NCBI RefSeq assembly: GCF_000787575.1
Contig: NW_012236527.1
Location: 310,001-374,000 of the forward strand
Direction: 5' to 3'
DNA: 64,000 bases
Source: Acytostelium subglobosum LB1
Taxonomy: Eukaryota; Evosea; Eumycetozoa; Acytosteliales; Acytosteliaceae
A program made the translations under genes and the position numbers. Positions within the stretch are counted from its first letter, which is position 1. The number at the start of each line of letters is the position of its first letter. The notes beneath the pieces were generated by a model. It saw nothing but the letters and a program-made list of their open reading frames with translations, was not told the DNA's origin and made no database searches. This document shows positions 34,201 to 45,202 of this stretch, piece by piece.

Positions 34201-35723
34201 ACCCACTGATGGGCACTGATATATCGGAGCCATTCAAGATCATTATCCAGGCATCCAAGGGCATCAAGTGTTTGAACATCAGGAACATTGGCATCACACA
34301 GAAGGGCCTGGCACCAATCACTTCGATATTTGAGAAGATCTCAACATTGGACAGCATCCAAATGGGCAAGAACCGTTTGATGAAGCCTGGTGTCAAGCAG
34401 ATACTCAAGTCACTGAGCAAGTCGACCAAGCTGCGCAGCATTGGCTTTGAGGAGACGGGCATCCAGGACGAGGGCGCACGCTTCATCCAGAAGTTGTTGA
34501 CCAACTACACTTCATTGACCGCGCTCAACGTATCAAAGAATAGGATCTCGGACAATGGATTCAAGCTGATACTAAAGGGATTGGAGGCCAATAATCTCAT
34601 GATCCAAGACCTCAACATCAGTGGCAATCCAATCCAACACAAACAGATCAATACCTTCCTCAAGTGGATTGCCTCTAGCAATTGCAACTTGACCACACTC
34701 TGCATTGGAAGCACATCGCTCAACTCTAGCAGTGGTACAGAGCTCTACAAGGTCCTCTGTAGCAATGGTTGCAAGCTAACACATTTGGATGTATCATTGA
34801 ATCATCTTGGTGACTCTGGAACAAAGAATGTAAAGTATCTCACATGGATGTCATTAATCAATCAAACACTTACTCACTTATTCATTCATTCATTTAAAAT
34901 AGGTCATCAAAGGAGCAATCAGCAATTTAACAATCAGGGAGTTGTTCCTGGCTGGCAACAGTGTTGGATTCTCAGCTTGCAACACTCTTTGTCAATCTTT
35001 GGAGTCCACTTCACAGTTGACCAAGTTGTCGCTTCGTTATTGCAGTTTGAACTCTGTAAGTTGTCCTGCCTGATTGATGTCCAAGTGTCCAGCAGGTGAT
35101 ACTAACCCCTCGAATCAACCATCAATCAGAAATCATTGAAGAGAGTGATCAAGATGCTTGAGACCAACACTACATTGACCTCTTTGGATCTGTCCATGAA
35201 CAAGTTCTCCGTAAGTATCATTCATTCCAGGAGTTTCCAATACCATCACTTTGGGAATCATTCCACTCACTCACTCAATCAATCAATCAAACAATCAAAC
35301 AAACAGAAATCAGTATGCCAATCATTGTCACAGTCATTGCCAACGATCAAACATTTGGAAGAGTTGTTCTTGAAGAGTTGCGAGATTGGCGCTAGTGAGT
35401 TGAAGAAGTTGGTGCCTGGATTGGAGATGAACACATCGTTGAAGCGTATCTTTTTGGACGAGAATCCATTTGGCAAGAAGGGCTTGCTGCCACTGGTCAG
35501 CATGATCAATATCAACAAGACCATCGAGGTGATTGCCCTGCGCAACATCAACCTCACCGCCAAGCCACTGCTCGAGTTCCTCAAGGCGCTCAACACCAAG
35601 GCCTCCATCCAAAAGTTGAACCTGTGCGAGAATCCCGTCCAGGAAAAGACAAGCGCGCCAGTCAAGGCAGCCATCGACGAGCAGGTCAAGAGGCTCACTC
35701 GTATCAATATACAATTCCAGTAG
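31270..35723 (+). CDS. FERM-domain protein with C-terminal leucine-rich repeats
   Basis: Eight exons: 31270-33324, 33398-33505, 33567-33820, 33889-34071, 34139-34829, 34903-35055, 35130-35210 and 35307-35723; phases all agree; 1313 residues. Residues 1-440 are low complexity with a Pro-rich PPKRPPPNPPARN (possible SH3/profilin site). Residues about 450-740 form a FERM module: ubiquitin-like lobe (LIHISLVDQSHKVICITEDF), central helical lobe (LYYLQIQQAVITGVYPCSEA, RLAALQFYITFG), and PH/PTB-like lobe ending GIKIYLPS. Residues about 890-1310 are RNI-type leucine-rich repeats (LTALNVSKNRISDNGFKLIL, LDVSLNHLGDSG, LTSLDLSMNKFS). Likely a cortical actin or adhesion scaffold (inference). I do not assign it to a named FERM gene. 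Confidence 0.9.
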
Positions 35724-35813
35724 CGCTTTATATATATAATATAATCTATATGTATCCAATAAATGAGGCTTGTGCATGTGCATGGTCTTCGTCAGAGTCC
35801 ACCATCCTTTCCA

Positions 35814-37569
35814 TTACCATCGCTCCTCCTTTTGAAATCCCTGTCTATGATGCCTGCTGTTGTTGTTGTTATTGTAATGGTTGTTGTGGTTGTTGTGGCG
35901 TTCAGGTGGCTGTGTTGGGAATGAGTCGGTTGTGTGGGCCAGTGGTCCTAGGACGTCGGTGGTAGTGACGACCAGTCCTACGGCACCTCCACCCAGACAC
36001 ACCTCACTATTCTCCTTAAACATGCATAATATCTGACCTGGTGCTACACCTCTCTCTGGTTGGTCCAATTTGACAGTATAAACTGGTCCATCACCATCCA
36101 CTCCAGCTTGTGTTATAATCTCTGCTCCAATCATATCCGCTCTATATCTAACCTGGCATCTTATTCTCATTCTTCCGCCCTCAGTCTGATAAGTGTGTGT
36201 TGGAATGATTGAATGAGGCGAGGGTGAGGGCGAGGGCAAGGGTTAGGGTTAGGGTTCAGGGTTGAGATGGGCGAACCCAAGAACATACCAATAGTTGAGG
36301 TGGAACTCCTGTGATCCAGTTGACTCTATGTATCTTAACAGTGTTTGAATATAAATATACGTTCAATCTTGATTCTGGACAAACATGGACTTGGTTCTTG
36401 ACCGGGTCCACCTTGTAGATGAAGTACCTATATGTGTGCGAGTGAGGGGATGGAAGGGACGCCATGATTGCGTGTTAGATAGTCCATCCAAGACCAATAC
36501 CATATCATGCCATGCCATGCAATGCAATGTCGTTCATGTCCAAGGTTACTAACCTTTCGCCAAGAGATGATATATTTGCTTTCTGTCCAATTGTGTAACA
36601 AATGGCACCTTTGTGCTTGGAGATTCGGTCTCCATTGTGATCGACAAAGAATCCAGGCTTGAGATCAATGTATGCTCCAAGGAATTCGTCCAGGGGTCGT
36701 TTGCCAATGAAGCATATGCCACGACTTGATCGTTTAGTCGTCAGATTATGATAGCCCAACTCATTGGCTAAGGCCACCGCGTCGGACTTTAAACAGTTGC
36801 CCAGTGGGAAGAGCGAGCGATTGAGTTTGAAGCCCTCGGTCATGCATAGGAAGTATGATTGATCCTTGCTTGGATCGACTCCTCGCAATAGTTGTGCCTG
36901 GCCAGTGTGTTGGCCATCCAAGTAGTTTAGACGTGCATAGTGGCCAGTTGCGATCATGTCGATGCCCATGCTCCTGGCATAGTCATAAAACACATCAAAC
37001 TTGATCTCTCTATTACAGAACACATCAGGGTTTGGTGTATAACCCTTATTATACTCCTCCAAGAATGACTTGAACACTCTATTCCAGTACTCTTTAACAA
37101 AGTCTGCCTGTACATTACATCGCCGCATGCTAATGTTAGTCACATTCATTCAATCGATCAAACGAACAATATCACTTACATGATGTAATGGGAGATCTAA
37201 ACGTTTGGCAATGTCTTGGGCATCGGCAAAGTCCTTCTCGCCAGAGCAGTAACCAAGTTCATCTTTCTCATCCCAACTCTTGATAAAGACACAGGTCACT
37301 TTGAATCCTTTCTTCTTTAGCATGTATGCTGTGATTGCAGAGTCTACACCACCAGACAGTCCAACACACACCTCTGGTCTCTTCTCAACGGCATTGATCA
37401 ATGCCTGATTGACAAGAGGTGGGTATGTGATTGGTGCATTCAATATTCTATCCTTTAGGCTCTGTGTCTGAGTCGTTGAAGTAGTAGTGGATAGCCAACG
37501 TCGTGTATGTTTGAAGCTAGACAACAAGATTGATGTTGTTGTCCTTGTACTTGATGCTAACATTCTCAA
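35814..37569 (-). CDS. TRMU: Mitochondrial tRNA-specific 2-thiouridylase (MnmA/TRMU)
   Basis: Exons 37569-37180, 37107-36554, 36427-36289 and 36185-35814, 484 residues. A basic, Ser/Thr-rich presequence (MRMLASSTRTTTSILLSSFK) suggests mitochondrial import. PP-loop: VGLSGGVDSAITAYMLKKKG. LPLHHADFVKEYWNRVF and NKGYTPNPDVFCNREIKFD carry the catalytic Cys; the partner Cys is in RSSRGICFIGKRPLDEFL. GAICYTIGQKANI and the C-terminal beta-barrel complete it. The enzyme puts sulphur on U34 of mitochondrial tRNA Lys/Glu/Gln. The last 40 residues form an unusual Asn/His/Arg tail (ERHNNHNNHYNNNNNSRHH). Confidence 0.95.
36225..36264. repeat. Telomere-like GGGTTA/GGGCGA run in a TRMU intron
   Basis: On the plus strand the run moves from GAGGGTGAGGGCGAGGGC into AAGGGTTAGGGTTAGGGTTC, inside the intron between exons 3 and 4 of the TRMU gene. 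Similar but shorter GAGGGTAAGGG runs lie in the TSR1 intron (about 56080-56098) and near 56540-56572. Confidence 0.85.
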
Positions 37570-37808
37570 TAAATATACGTATGTATGAATGAATGAATGA
37601 AAGTGTCGACAAATATACTCGTCTCACACAATGTCATTCTTTCGGTCGTCTTCCTGATTTCATGTGTGGGTTGTTTAGGGGGAAGTGGAACTATTCCATA
37701 GTGACAAACATCCTATGAACAACATTCATTCAAACAATCTTTCACATTCATTCGTTCAATAATTCATTCATTCATTCATTCATTCACATACAAATATTAT
37801 TGTGTATA

Positions 37809-38294
37809 ATGAACAAGTTCCGAATACAAGGGATTCGTGTTACTGTACACTCTTTGTATGCACAATATAATAAGAGGTAAGTACGTCTATCATATGATAA
37901 ATATCTATTTGTTGTTGGAACAACCCCGGAGTTGTGGTCAATGAATCTTACAAGTCGGGGGAATAGTCTAATTTAACGCAATTTGTGGTGTGTATGATGG
38001 TCAAAGAGAGAGTAATTCTCACCTTCACTTTGCTTGTTGATGATGTGTTTGAATGGGTGAGTGCATTCATTTGCGACCTGTCTGTCTGTCTGTGTGTGAA
38101 ATGAAATGAATATGAATGAATGAACAATCACTCATCTCATTATTACAGTGTGTATCTATTACCAATAACAACAACAATAACAATAACAATAACAACAATA
38201 AATATCAACAGGTGATCATTCAATATAGAAGAGGTATATAGAGTTAGGAAGTCAAAGTATAGAGGAAGTTGTAGCATTATTCAAAAAGGACTAA
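37809..38294 (+). CDS. Possible 42-residue two-exon mini-gene (tentative)
   Basis: Exon 1 at 37809-37876 reads MNKFRIQGIRVTVHSLYAQY and ends in AATAAGAG before a perfect GTAAGT donor. A frame-compatible last exon at 38234-38294 reads YIELGSQSIEEVVALFKKD and stops. The basic amphipathic N-terminus and acidic C-terminus look like a tiny mitochondrial-type protein. The proposed acceptor (AAGAG, 38232-38233) is not ideal, and another acceptor at 38148 opens a poly-Thr/Ile frame. I do not recognise it. Confidence 0.3.
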
Positions 38295-38483
38295 GAATCC
38301 TACTTGTCCCTGTCACGTCCCTGTCCAACTAATATTGGCAGACATTGATTGGCAATACGATGATTGATATCGATACCCAACTCAAAGGTACCTACCTTAC
38401 TGTTGTTGATTATCACCTCTCTCAATCATTCAAACATTAACTCTTAATCATAACAAAAAGACATTTATATATTTGAAAGTGCA

Positions 38484-39400
38484 ATGAGAGATACGCTACT
38501 CTCATTGACTGGACAGAAGCGAAGGTATAGGAACCTGTGCTGTCTGTTTCTTATAACAACCGTGATCACTATGATGTTTTGGTCATGGTTTCAAATCAAG
38601 TCGCCATTGGTAAGGAATCATCTTTCATTCATCCATTGATTGATGGATGAGATGTATGTTGCCTAATACTAATATAATCATCCATCCTCACTGGTTATAT
38701 CTCTGTCTCTCCCTCTATCTCTATCTCTATCTCCATCTCATTCTCAATGTTCTATCCTCTCCCTATATCATTCTCTCCCAATCCCCCAATCAATCAAAGC
38801 TGGCATCATTCAAGACCTATTTATTACTGTACATTCCTCCCATCTTATCGATTCTACTATTCACAGGCACTTGCTTCGTCTATGTAAAAGCGGACGACCC
38901 TGTAATGTAGGTATACCTGGAAACAATGACAACAATATGGACAAAGACACTCATTCTCTCCTCTCTCTCTCTCACTCTCTTCTTGCCCTCAATCATCCAA
39001 TCCCCAAAGCTTCACTAAACGTTGCAATCAGACATTGGCAATCTTTAATATATTCTTTTGCGTCACCAAGATGAAGGTGATGTTATTACCAAACGTAGTA
39101 CCAACCATCAACACTCCTGTATATACATCTCATCAACAACATTACAACCAACAACAACAACAACAATCTACAATGACAACAACAACACCATTGTGTTATA
39201 ATACATCAAACTCAACAACAACATCTACACCAGCATCCAAGTACATCACTCAAGTCACCAGTCCTTATAATAACTGTACGGCGACCGCCTCATCATTCAG
39301 CAATAATGGCTGGCAAAGCAACATCCAATACTTTGTCGGCTCGCCCTCCTTTACCAAGCAGAGGGTATCACTGACAGTATCTCCAACATACTCAATTTGA
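38484..39400 (+). CDS. Multi-pass membrane protein, unknown function
   Basis: Exons 38484-38609, 38800-38906 and 39010-39400, phases 0 and 2, 207 residues. There are two clear membrane helices (CCLFLITTVITMMFWSWF and YLLLYIPPILSILLFTGTCF) and a third hydrophobic stretch (LAIFNIFFCVTKMKVMLL). A Gln/Thr/Ser-rich tail ends QYFVGSPSFTKQRVSLTVSP. The N-terminus is basic (TGQKRRYRN). No known family is recognised. Exon joins are each fixed by GT-AG and phase, so the model is firmer than the function. Confidence 0.7.
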
Positions 39401-39913
39401 ATATTTGATCAAATAATCAACATACCAACTATCTGGTGGACTGGACTGGACGACCAAGAGCTGGCCGTCTGGTAAATTTCTTCTGTCTCTGATCAGAATA
39501 CTAAGCCAACCAATCATTTGATGATTTATTGATTAAGTGAATACGACTAACATACACATTCACATGATCAACTTCAATGTGTCTGCTACAACAATAAACA
39601 TAACAGCATGTTTGTAACACGATTTGCCAAGTTAACAACAACCAAGAAGCTGGTCATTGTTTTAACTTGTGTTGTAAACTAACCCTTTAACAGGAGGGTG
39701 TAAGTGGATTGTGATCAGTAATATTGTTTCGGTCCCCAAAAATTAAAAAATTCCTGTTGCAAGTGTGTATCCAAGAGTTGATATTTCCAAACTACATTAT
39801 TTTTAATATATATTTATATGAAATTCTAGTCTGATATTTATTTTTATATATATATCCCTATTAAATAATAAATAACCAATCAAAAGAAGTATTATTTATA
39901 AACTTTACTAATA
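39401..39913. other. Intergenic, grading into an AT-rich island
   Basis: No gene seen. From about 39740 base composition changes abruptly to long A/T stretches that continue to about 40420. Confidence 0.55.
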
Positions 39914-40200
39914 ATGAAGAATTTAGTTTTATTACTCATAGTTTTAAGTTTAGTTTCAAAATGTATAATTTATGCCTATCCTATTTATTTAGCCAGTTCA
40001 TCTATGAATAGTCTAGGGTAATTAATTACAATACTTCATTATTATATTAATAGTATCAAGTCTAATAGAAATCAACCATTCTTTTTAGTCCAAGATATCG
40101 ATTGAATGGAGAAAACTTATTGAGGGAATGGGACACCTCAATAATAGGGGAAGACAGTGGTTCTAATTGGGATTTAGTAGATATTTTCCCTAATTATTAA
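39914..40200 (+). CDS. Tiny secreted peptide gene in an AT-rich island
   Basis: Two exons, 39914-40017 and 40089-40200, split by a 71-nt GTAATT...TTTTTAG intron in phase 2; 71 residues. It has an excellent signal peptide (MKNLVLLLIVLSLVSKCIIY). The mature part is about 48 residues: SMNSLGPRYRLNGENLLREW, acidic IIGEDSGSNWD, and the C-terminal LVDIFPNY. There is no Cys pair in the mature part, so it is not a knotted toxin. The RYRLNGENLLREWD block suggests a short helix. Function unknown. Codons are strongly A/T-ending, unlike the OGDH gene next door, so recent arrival or relaxed composition is possible. Confidence 0.6.
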
Positions 40201-40230
40201 CTTGGAATCCTAAAAATTCCATCTTTCTCA

Positions 40231-40354
40231 AATGTTGCCTAAATATTAAAAAAAAATTTATTAAATAAATAAAAAATTAAATTGAAGAAATAATAAAAAT
40301 AATTTTAAGGGAATTTCATCCTAATACTCCCATTATTATTATTTAGGCAACATT
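40231..40354. repeat. 14-bp perfect inverted repeat bounding about 96 nt of AT-rich DNA
   Basis: AATGTTGCCTAAAT at 40231-40244 and ATTTAGGCAACATT at 40341-40354 are exact reverse complements. The interior is nearly all A/T. It lies between the secreted-peptide gene and the OGDH stop codon. It could be a MITE-like remnant, a terminator hairpin or an RNA structure. No target-site duplication is obvious. Confidence 0.8.
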
Positions 40355-40420
40355 GGACGTGTCTAGGCCTATATTTAGTCAATATTGTTTATTATTACTA
40401 CTAACTTATATTTATATCAT

Positions 40421-43400
40421 TTAAATACTCTTCTTTGTCCCCAAGGCTTCAGCCATGAAGCTCTCCTGTTGCAGGTTGTGCAGAGAGTGTGAAGCGACGG
40501 CGGGCGAGGCACTGGATGGACGACCGGCGTATTGCAACTCGAATGGACGGTTGATGGAACGGAACGTCGAGACGAAGTAGTGGTAGACGAATGACCATGG
40601 TCCCATGTTCATTGGCTCCTCCTGACACCAGACGGCCTTGGCGTTGGGGTAGTGGTTGAGCTGGTCGGCCACGAGGTCGAAGGGGAATGGATGCAGCTGC
40701 TCGACACGGATGATGGCGGCGTCCTTGACCTTGGCAGCGTCACGGGCGTTCTTGAGTAAATAGTAGACTTGTCCAGAGCAGAAGATAACGCGACGGACCT
40801 TCTCTGGCGCAACCAAGTCGGCGGGTGCGGCCTCGGGGTAGACACGAGTGAACGAATCGACCTTGGTGAAGTCGTCGACGGAGGAGAATGACTGCTGCAG
40901 ACGCAGGAGCCACTTGGGCGAGGCCATCACCATTGGCTTACGGAAGTCACGCATGACCTGACGTCTGAGTGCGTGGAAGTAGTTGGCGGGCGTTGTGCAG
41001 TTGAGGATCTGCCAGTTGCAGTGCTGAGCCTGCTTCTGCTCGGCCTCTGAGCGTGGTGGGATCTTGTTGGGATCACTGTCGCACATCTGCAGGTATCTCT
41101 CCAGACGGCAGGAGGAGTGCTCGGGGCCAGCACCATCGTAGCCGTGTGGCAGCAGCATGACAAGACCAGACTGACGCATCCACTTGGCCTCACCAGACGA
41201 GAGGAATTGATCGATGATGACCTGAGCGCCATTGCTAAAGTCACCAAACTGGGCCTCCCAGAGAACCAATGACTTGGGGTTCTCTAGGGAGTAACCGAGC
41301 TCAAAGCCGAGCACGGCAAACTCTGACAGCGAGCTGTTGGAGGCGAGGAACTTGGCGGCCGGTTGGTTAAGATTCTTCTCAAGAGTCTGGAGTGGAGTGT
41401 GAGTGGAGCCGTTCTTCTGGTCGTGGATGACGGCATGACGATGACTGAAGGTGCCACGCTCGACATCCTGGCCGGACAGACGCACGTGGTTGCCATCGAG
41501 CAACAGAGAGCCAAAGGCCAAAGCCTCAGCGGTGGCCCAATCAAAGCCGGAGCCCTTCTCAAACATATCAGCCTTCTCCTTGAGGATACGCTTGATGGTG
41601 GTGTGTGGCTCGAAGCCCTGGGGCACCGAGGTAAGGACACCTCCGAGCTTCTTGACGAGCTCTGGAGTGATGCTGGTCTTCTGGATGACGGCTGGCTGCG
41701 TGGTGTTCTTGATGCCAGCCCAGTGGTTCTCGAACCAGTCGGATGGCTTGGGCGTGTACTTCATGCCCTCCTGGAAGCCCTTCTCGTAGGCCTCACGGAT
41801 CACTTGCTTCAACTGATCGAATTGCTCAGTGGTCAACACTCCCTCGCCAATCAATTGCTTCGAGTACTTCTCAATCACAGGTGTTGTCTCTGCTATTCTA
41901 GTGTACATTATTGGCTGAGTGAACTTTGGTTGATCTGTCTCGTTGTGACCGAATCTGATCATGTGTGAATGAGTATGGATTGGTAGTAGAGTTAGTGGAC
42001 AAGTCTCTGATCATCCCCGAGTGAGTGTAGCTTTACACGTACCTTCTATAACAAACAATATCTACAATGACGTCTCTCTTGAACTTCTGTCTCCACTCGG
42101 AAGCGATCTTGCAGACGTGGACGACTGCCTCGACATCATCACCATTGACGTGGAAGATTGGTACATCGATGGTCTTGGCAACGTCAGTGCAGTACATTGA
42201 GGATCTCGATGATGTTGGATTGGTAGTGAAACTGGTTGTTGTTGGGAATGAGATGGATAGAGAGAGTGAATGATTGAATGAGTTAGTGAATGAAGTCGAC
42301 TTTGATTGATCGTCACTCTCAAGTTTTTACATACCCAATCTGGTTGTTGACAACGATGTGAATGGTACCACCGGTGGAGTAGTTGGTCAACTTGCTGAGG
42401 TGGAGGGTCTCGTAGACGACACCTTGGCCGGCGATGGAGGCATCACCGTGGAGGACGATTGGGAGAGACTTGGACTGCTCGACATCGTTGGAGTAGTGCA
42501 TCTTGGCGCGGACCTTGCCTTCGACGACCGGGTTGACGGCTTCGAGATGGGATGGGTTGGCGACGAGCGACAGATGAACCTTCTTGCCGTCAGAGGTGAT
42601 GCGGTCGTACGACGTGCCAAGATGGTACTTGACGTCACCGGTGCCCGAGTACTCGCCCTCGAGACTGATGACACCGCCGTTGAACTCGTTGAAGATAGCC
42701 TTGAGTGGCTTGCGCACGACGTTGGCCAACACATTGAGACGGCCACGATGTGGCATGCCGATGACGACGTCGACAACTCCCTGCTGGGCACTGTCGTCGA
42801 TCATGGCCTTCATACCGGGGATGAGCGACTCACAACCGTCGAGACCGAATCTCTTGTGAGTCTTGTACTTGAGCCCCAGGAATGCCTCGAACTGGTCGGC
42901 CCAGGCGAGACGCTCGAGCACCTTGACCTTCTGCTCGCGTGAGAACACCTTGCTCACGGGCGTCTCAAACTTCTCGCGAATCCAATCGCACATCTCTCTG
43001 TCCTGAATGTGCATGTACTCAATGCCGATGTTGCTAGAGTAGACCTGCTTCAAGCGGGACATCACGTGTCTCAGTGTAGTCTGTGGTGCGTTGTTTGTCA
43101 AGAATCCAGAGATCAATCCATCACCAACCATAATTGGTCTGTCCATATCAGCCTCAGTGAATCCATATCTGATGATTGATCGAATGATTGTTAGTTGGCT
43201 GGTGGCATGACTGATTGATTGATCGAATGATTGATGCTTACCTGCTGATGTTGAGCTCGGGTGGCTCTGGACGAACTTGGAGACCGAGTGGGTCGAGGTT
43301 GGCAATGGCGTGGCCGCGCACTTGGTAGGCACGGATGAGGAGGAGGAGACGCATGCTGTCACTGACCTGCTTCATGCTGGATGCGCCAGAGACGGGGCCG

Positions 43401-43783
43401 GTGGAGGGCGAGGCGGCAACTGGGGCGGTGGTTCCGAGGGTTGGGGGCGACATGTAGGCCTCGCCGACAGGGGTCTCCATGTCAGCTGACTGGAAGAAGG
43501 AGGCCCACGAGTTGTGCACAGAGGATGGGTCGCTCTTCCACGAGTTGTACATGTCCTCGACGTAGTTGGACGACGTGCCGTCCAAGAAGGACTCTGACAG
43601 CTCCTTGCGGGACTTTGGCTGGTTGGTCAGGGGCGAGCCTGGTGTGAGCGAGGCGAATGGTCGCACGCCAAATGTCGGTCGGCTGCTGTTACTAATCATG
43701 CTGCTGCGAGCGTATACTGACGAAGAAGTCAGCAGACCACTCTTGGTCACTGACCGCTTGATTGCTGATTGTATCGATATCAT
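40421..43783 (-). CDS. ogdh: 2-oxoglutarate dehydrogenase E1, mitochondrial
   Basis: Exons 43783-43242, 43168-42335, 42231-42043 and 41954-40421, all phase 2, 1032 residues, the family's usual size. A presequence ([20 protein letters not shown]) precedes the E1 N-terminus ([20 protein letters not shown]). Core motifs: [27 protein letters not shown], the thiamine-diphosphate site [93 protein letters not shown] and [10 protein letters not shown]. It performs the decarboxylating step of the 2-oxoglutarate dehydrogenase complex in the TCA cycle. The start is the ATG that opens the presequence; upstream in-frame sequence is repeat-derived. Confidence 0.97.
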
Positions 43784-44882
43784 CGTTATTGTTATTATGT
43801 GATTATTATATGTTTGTTTTGGGTTATTATTACTCCTTTTCTTGTTAAAAGGGAGGTATGTGACATTAACTGTAGTTGATGTTGTGTTTGAGAACTTGAG
43901 TTGATGTTGATTGATTGATTGATTGAGTGAGTGAGTGACAATGAATGAATGAATGAATGAATGATTGGTTGTCAAAGTCGTAGTTTAGTTGTTACTGTTA
44001 CGACAAAGACACCTCTTCTATATAGTTAAATATAGTATCTGTATATCTATCTCTATCTATCTATCTGTTATGTGTACGTGACGCACGTGAAAGACAGAAG
44101 AGAAGAGAAATGTTATGCAAGATGTTGAACAAGCTAGCTTGGGTGTAGGACTGGACTGGGGGTTGAGGTCCTATTTGCGCGTGACATAATCACACAACTT
44201 TCACTTTCACTCTCATTCACTCATTCATCATACTCCTCACACTCACTCACTCACCCACCCACTACAACCAATGAAGGAAATTGATTTTTTTTTTTTAATG
44301 ATCAACCAGAGATTCAAAGCCAAACGCGGCAATTTCTGATGCGGCATTGTCTTCTGTCCCCCGATGTCATACACACCGAGCACATACATAGGCCAGGCTA
44401 GTTAAGGCCATAACTAATTACAATGAATACATTTGTCATCAATTTGAATCATGTTGTTGTTGTAATAAACATAAACTCACCACACACGTGGCCGAAACGA
44501 ACGACAACACGATGACTCTGCAAGTTAAGTTTATAGTTTGGGTGGGAGTAGTAGCCCTCATCCGTCTCCCCACATCTGGTGCACAATTGGGACAACGATG
44601 AAAGACCAACTATAACACCAAGCACCCTACCCCTACCCTACACTCATCATACACTCAATAATGATCGATTGATGGGCCAACCGTTGGAGTCCATCGCCAC
44701 CCAGTTCCCATTTTTAGTTGTTTATCCGCCGAGACAGGGTGTTGTTAGGTGTGTGACTACATTATTACCATGATCATTTGATTGATCATTACTTGGTAAT
44801 ATATATTATGATTGATTGATGTTTGAACATTGTTTGTTATATATATTTATATAAAAGTTGATCGATTGTTGGATGGATCAGT
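43784..44882. other. Intergenic with microsatellites
   Basis: Promoter of OGDH. It contains TTGA and TGAA runs (43908-43964), a CTAT run (44046-44067) and a T11 tract near 44286. Short open frames lack support. No gene seen. Confidence 0.6.
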
Positions 44883-45202
44883 TTAGAGACAGATTCCACC
44901 GAGGATACCATCAACCAGACCGAGAGCAGTGAAGAGGACACCGTTGACAACACCTTCGACAGCGATAACGGTTCCACCAACAGTGTGGGTTAGGCCACCA
45001 ATCAGACATCCAAGTCCAGCATTGTTGTTACCGGATTGGCCAACACCTGAAGCACCCATGCTTGAGACAGTGCTCTTGCTCATGGCGCTTGGGCCAACGG
45101 AGCCGAGGGAGGTCATGGATTCTATTTGATCAAATCGTATGTTAGTTTGATTGATTGATTGATTGGATATGATTAGGATTGGTACATACTCATAATAGTC
45201 AT
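44883..45202 (-). CDS. hssA/2C/7E-family small protein (copy C)
   Basis: A 13-nt first exon at 45202-45190 (ATGACTATTATGA, donor GTATGT) and 45121-44883 give MTIMKSMTSLGSVGPSAMSK and about 83 residues. The middle GQSGNNNAGLGCLIGG is followed by a Gly/Val-rich hydrophobic half with the Cys-Leu end ICL. It is closer in layout to D. discoideum hssA proteins than the two copies at 5-7 kb. Confidence 0.85.

Noticed and set aside
42358-42942. 194-codon plus-strand frame over OGDH
   Set aside because: Antisense to the thiamine-diphosphate domain; no independent support.
43784-43975. Upstream extension of the OGDH frame
   Set aside because: Composed of TTCATT/TCAA repeats and lacks an ATG; the ATG at 43783 begins a proper mitochondrial presequence.
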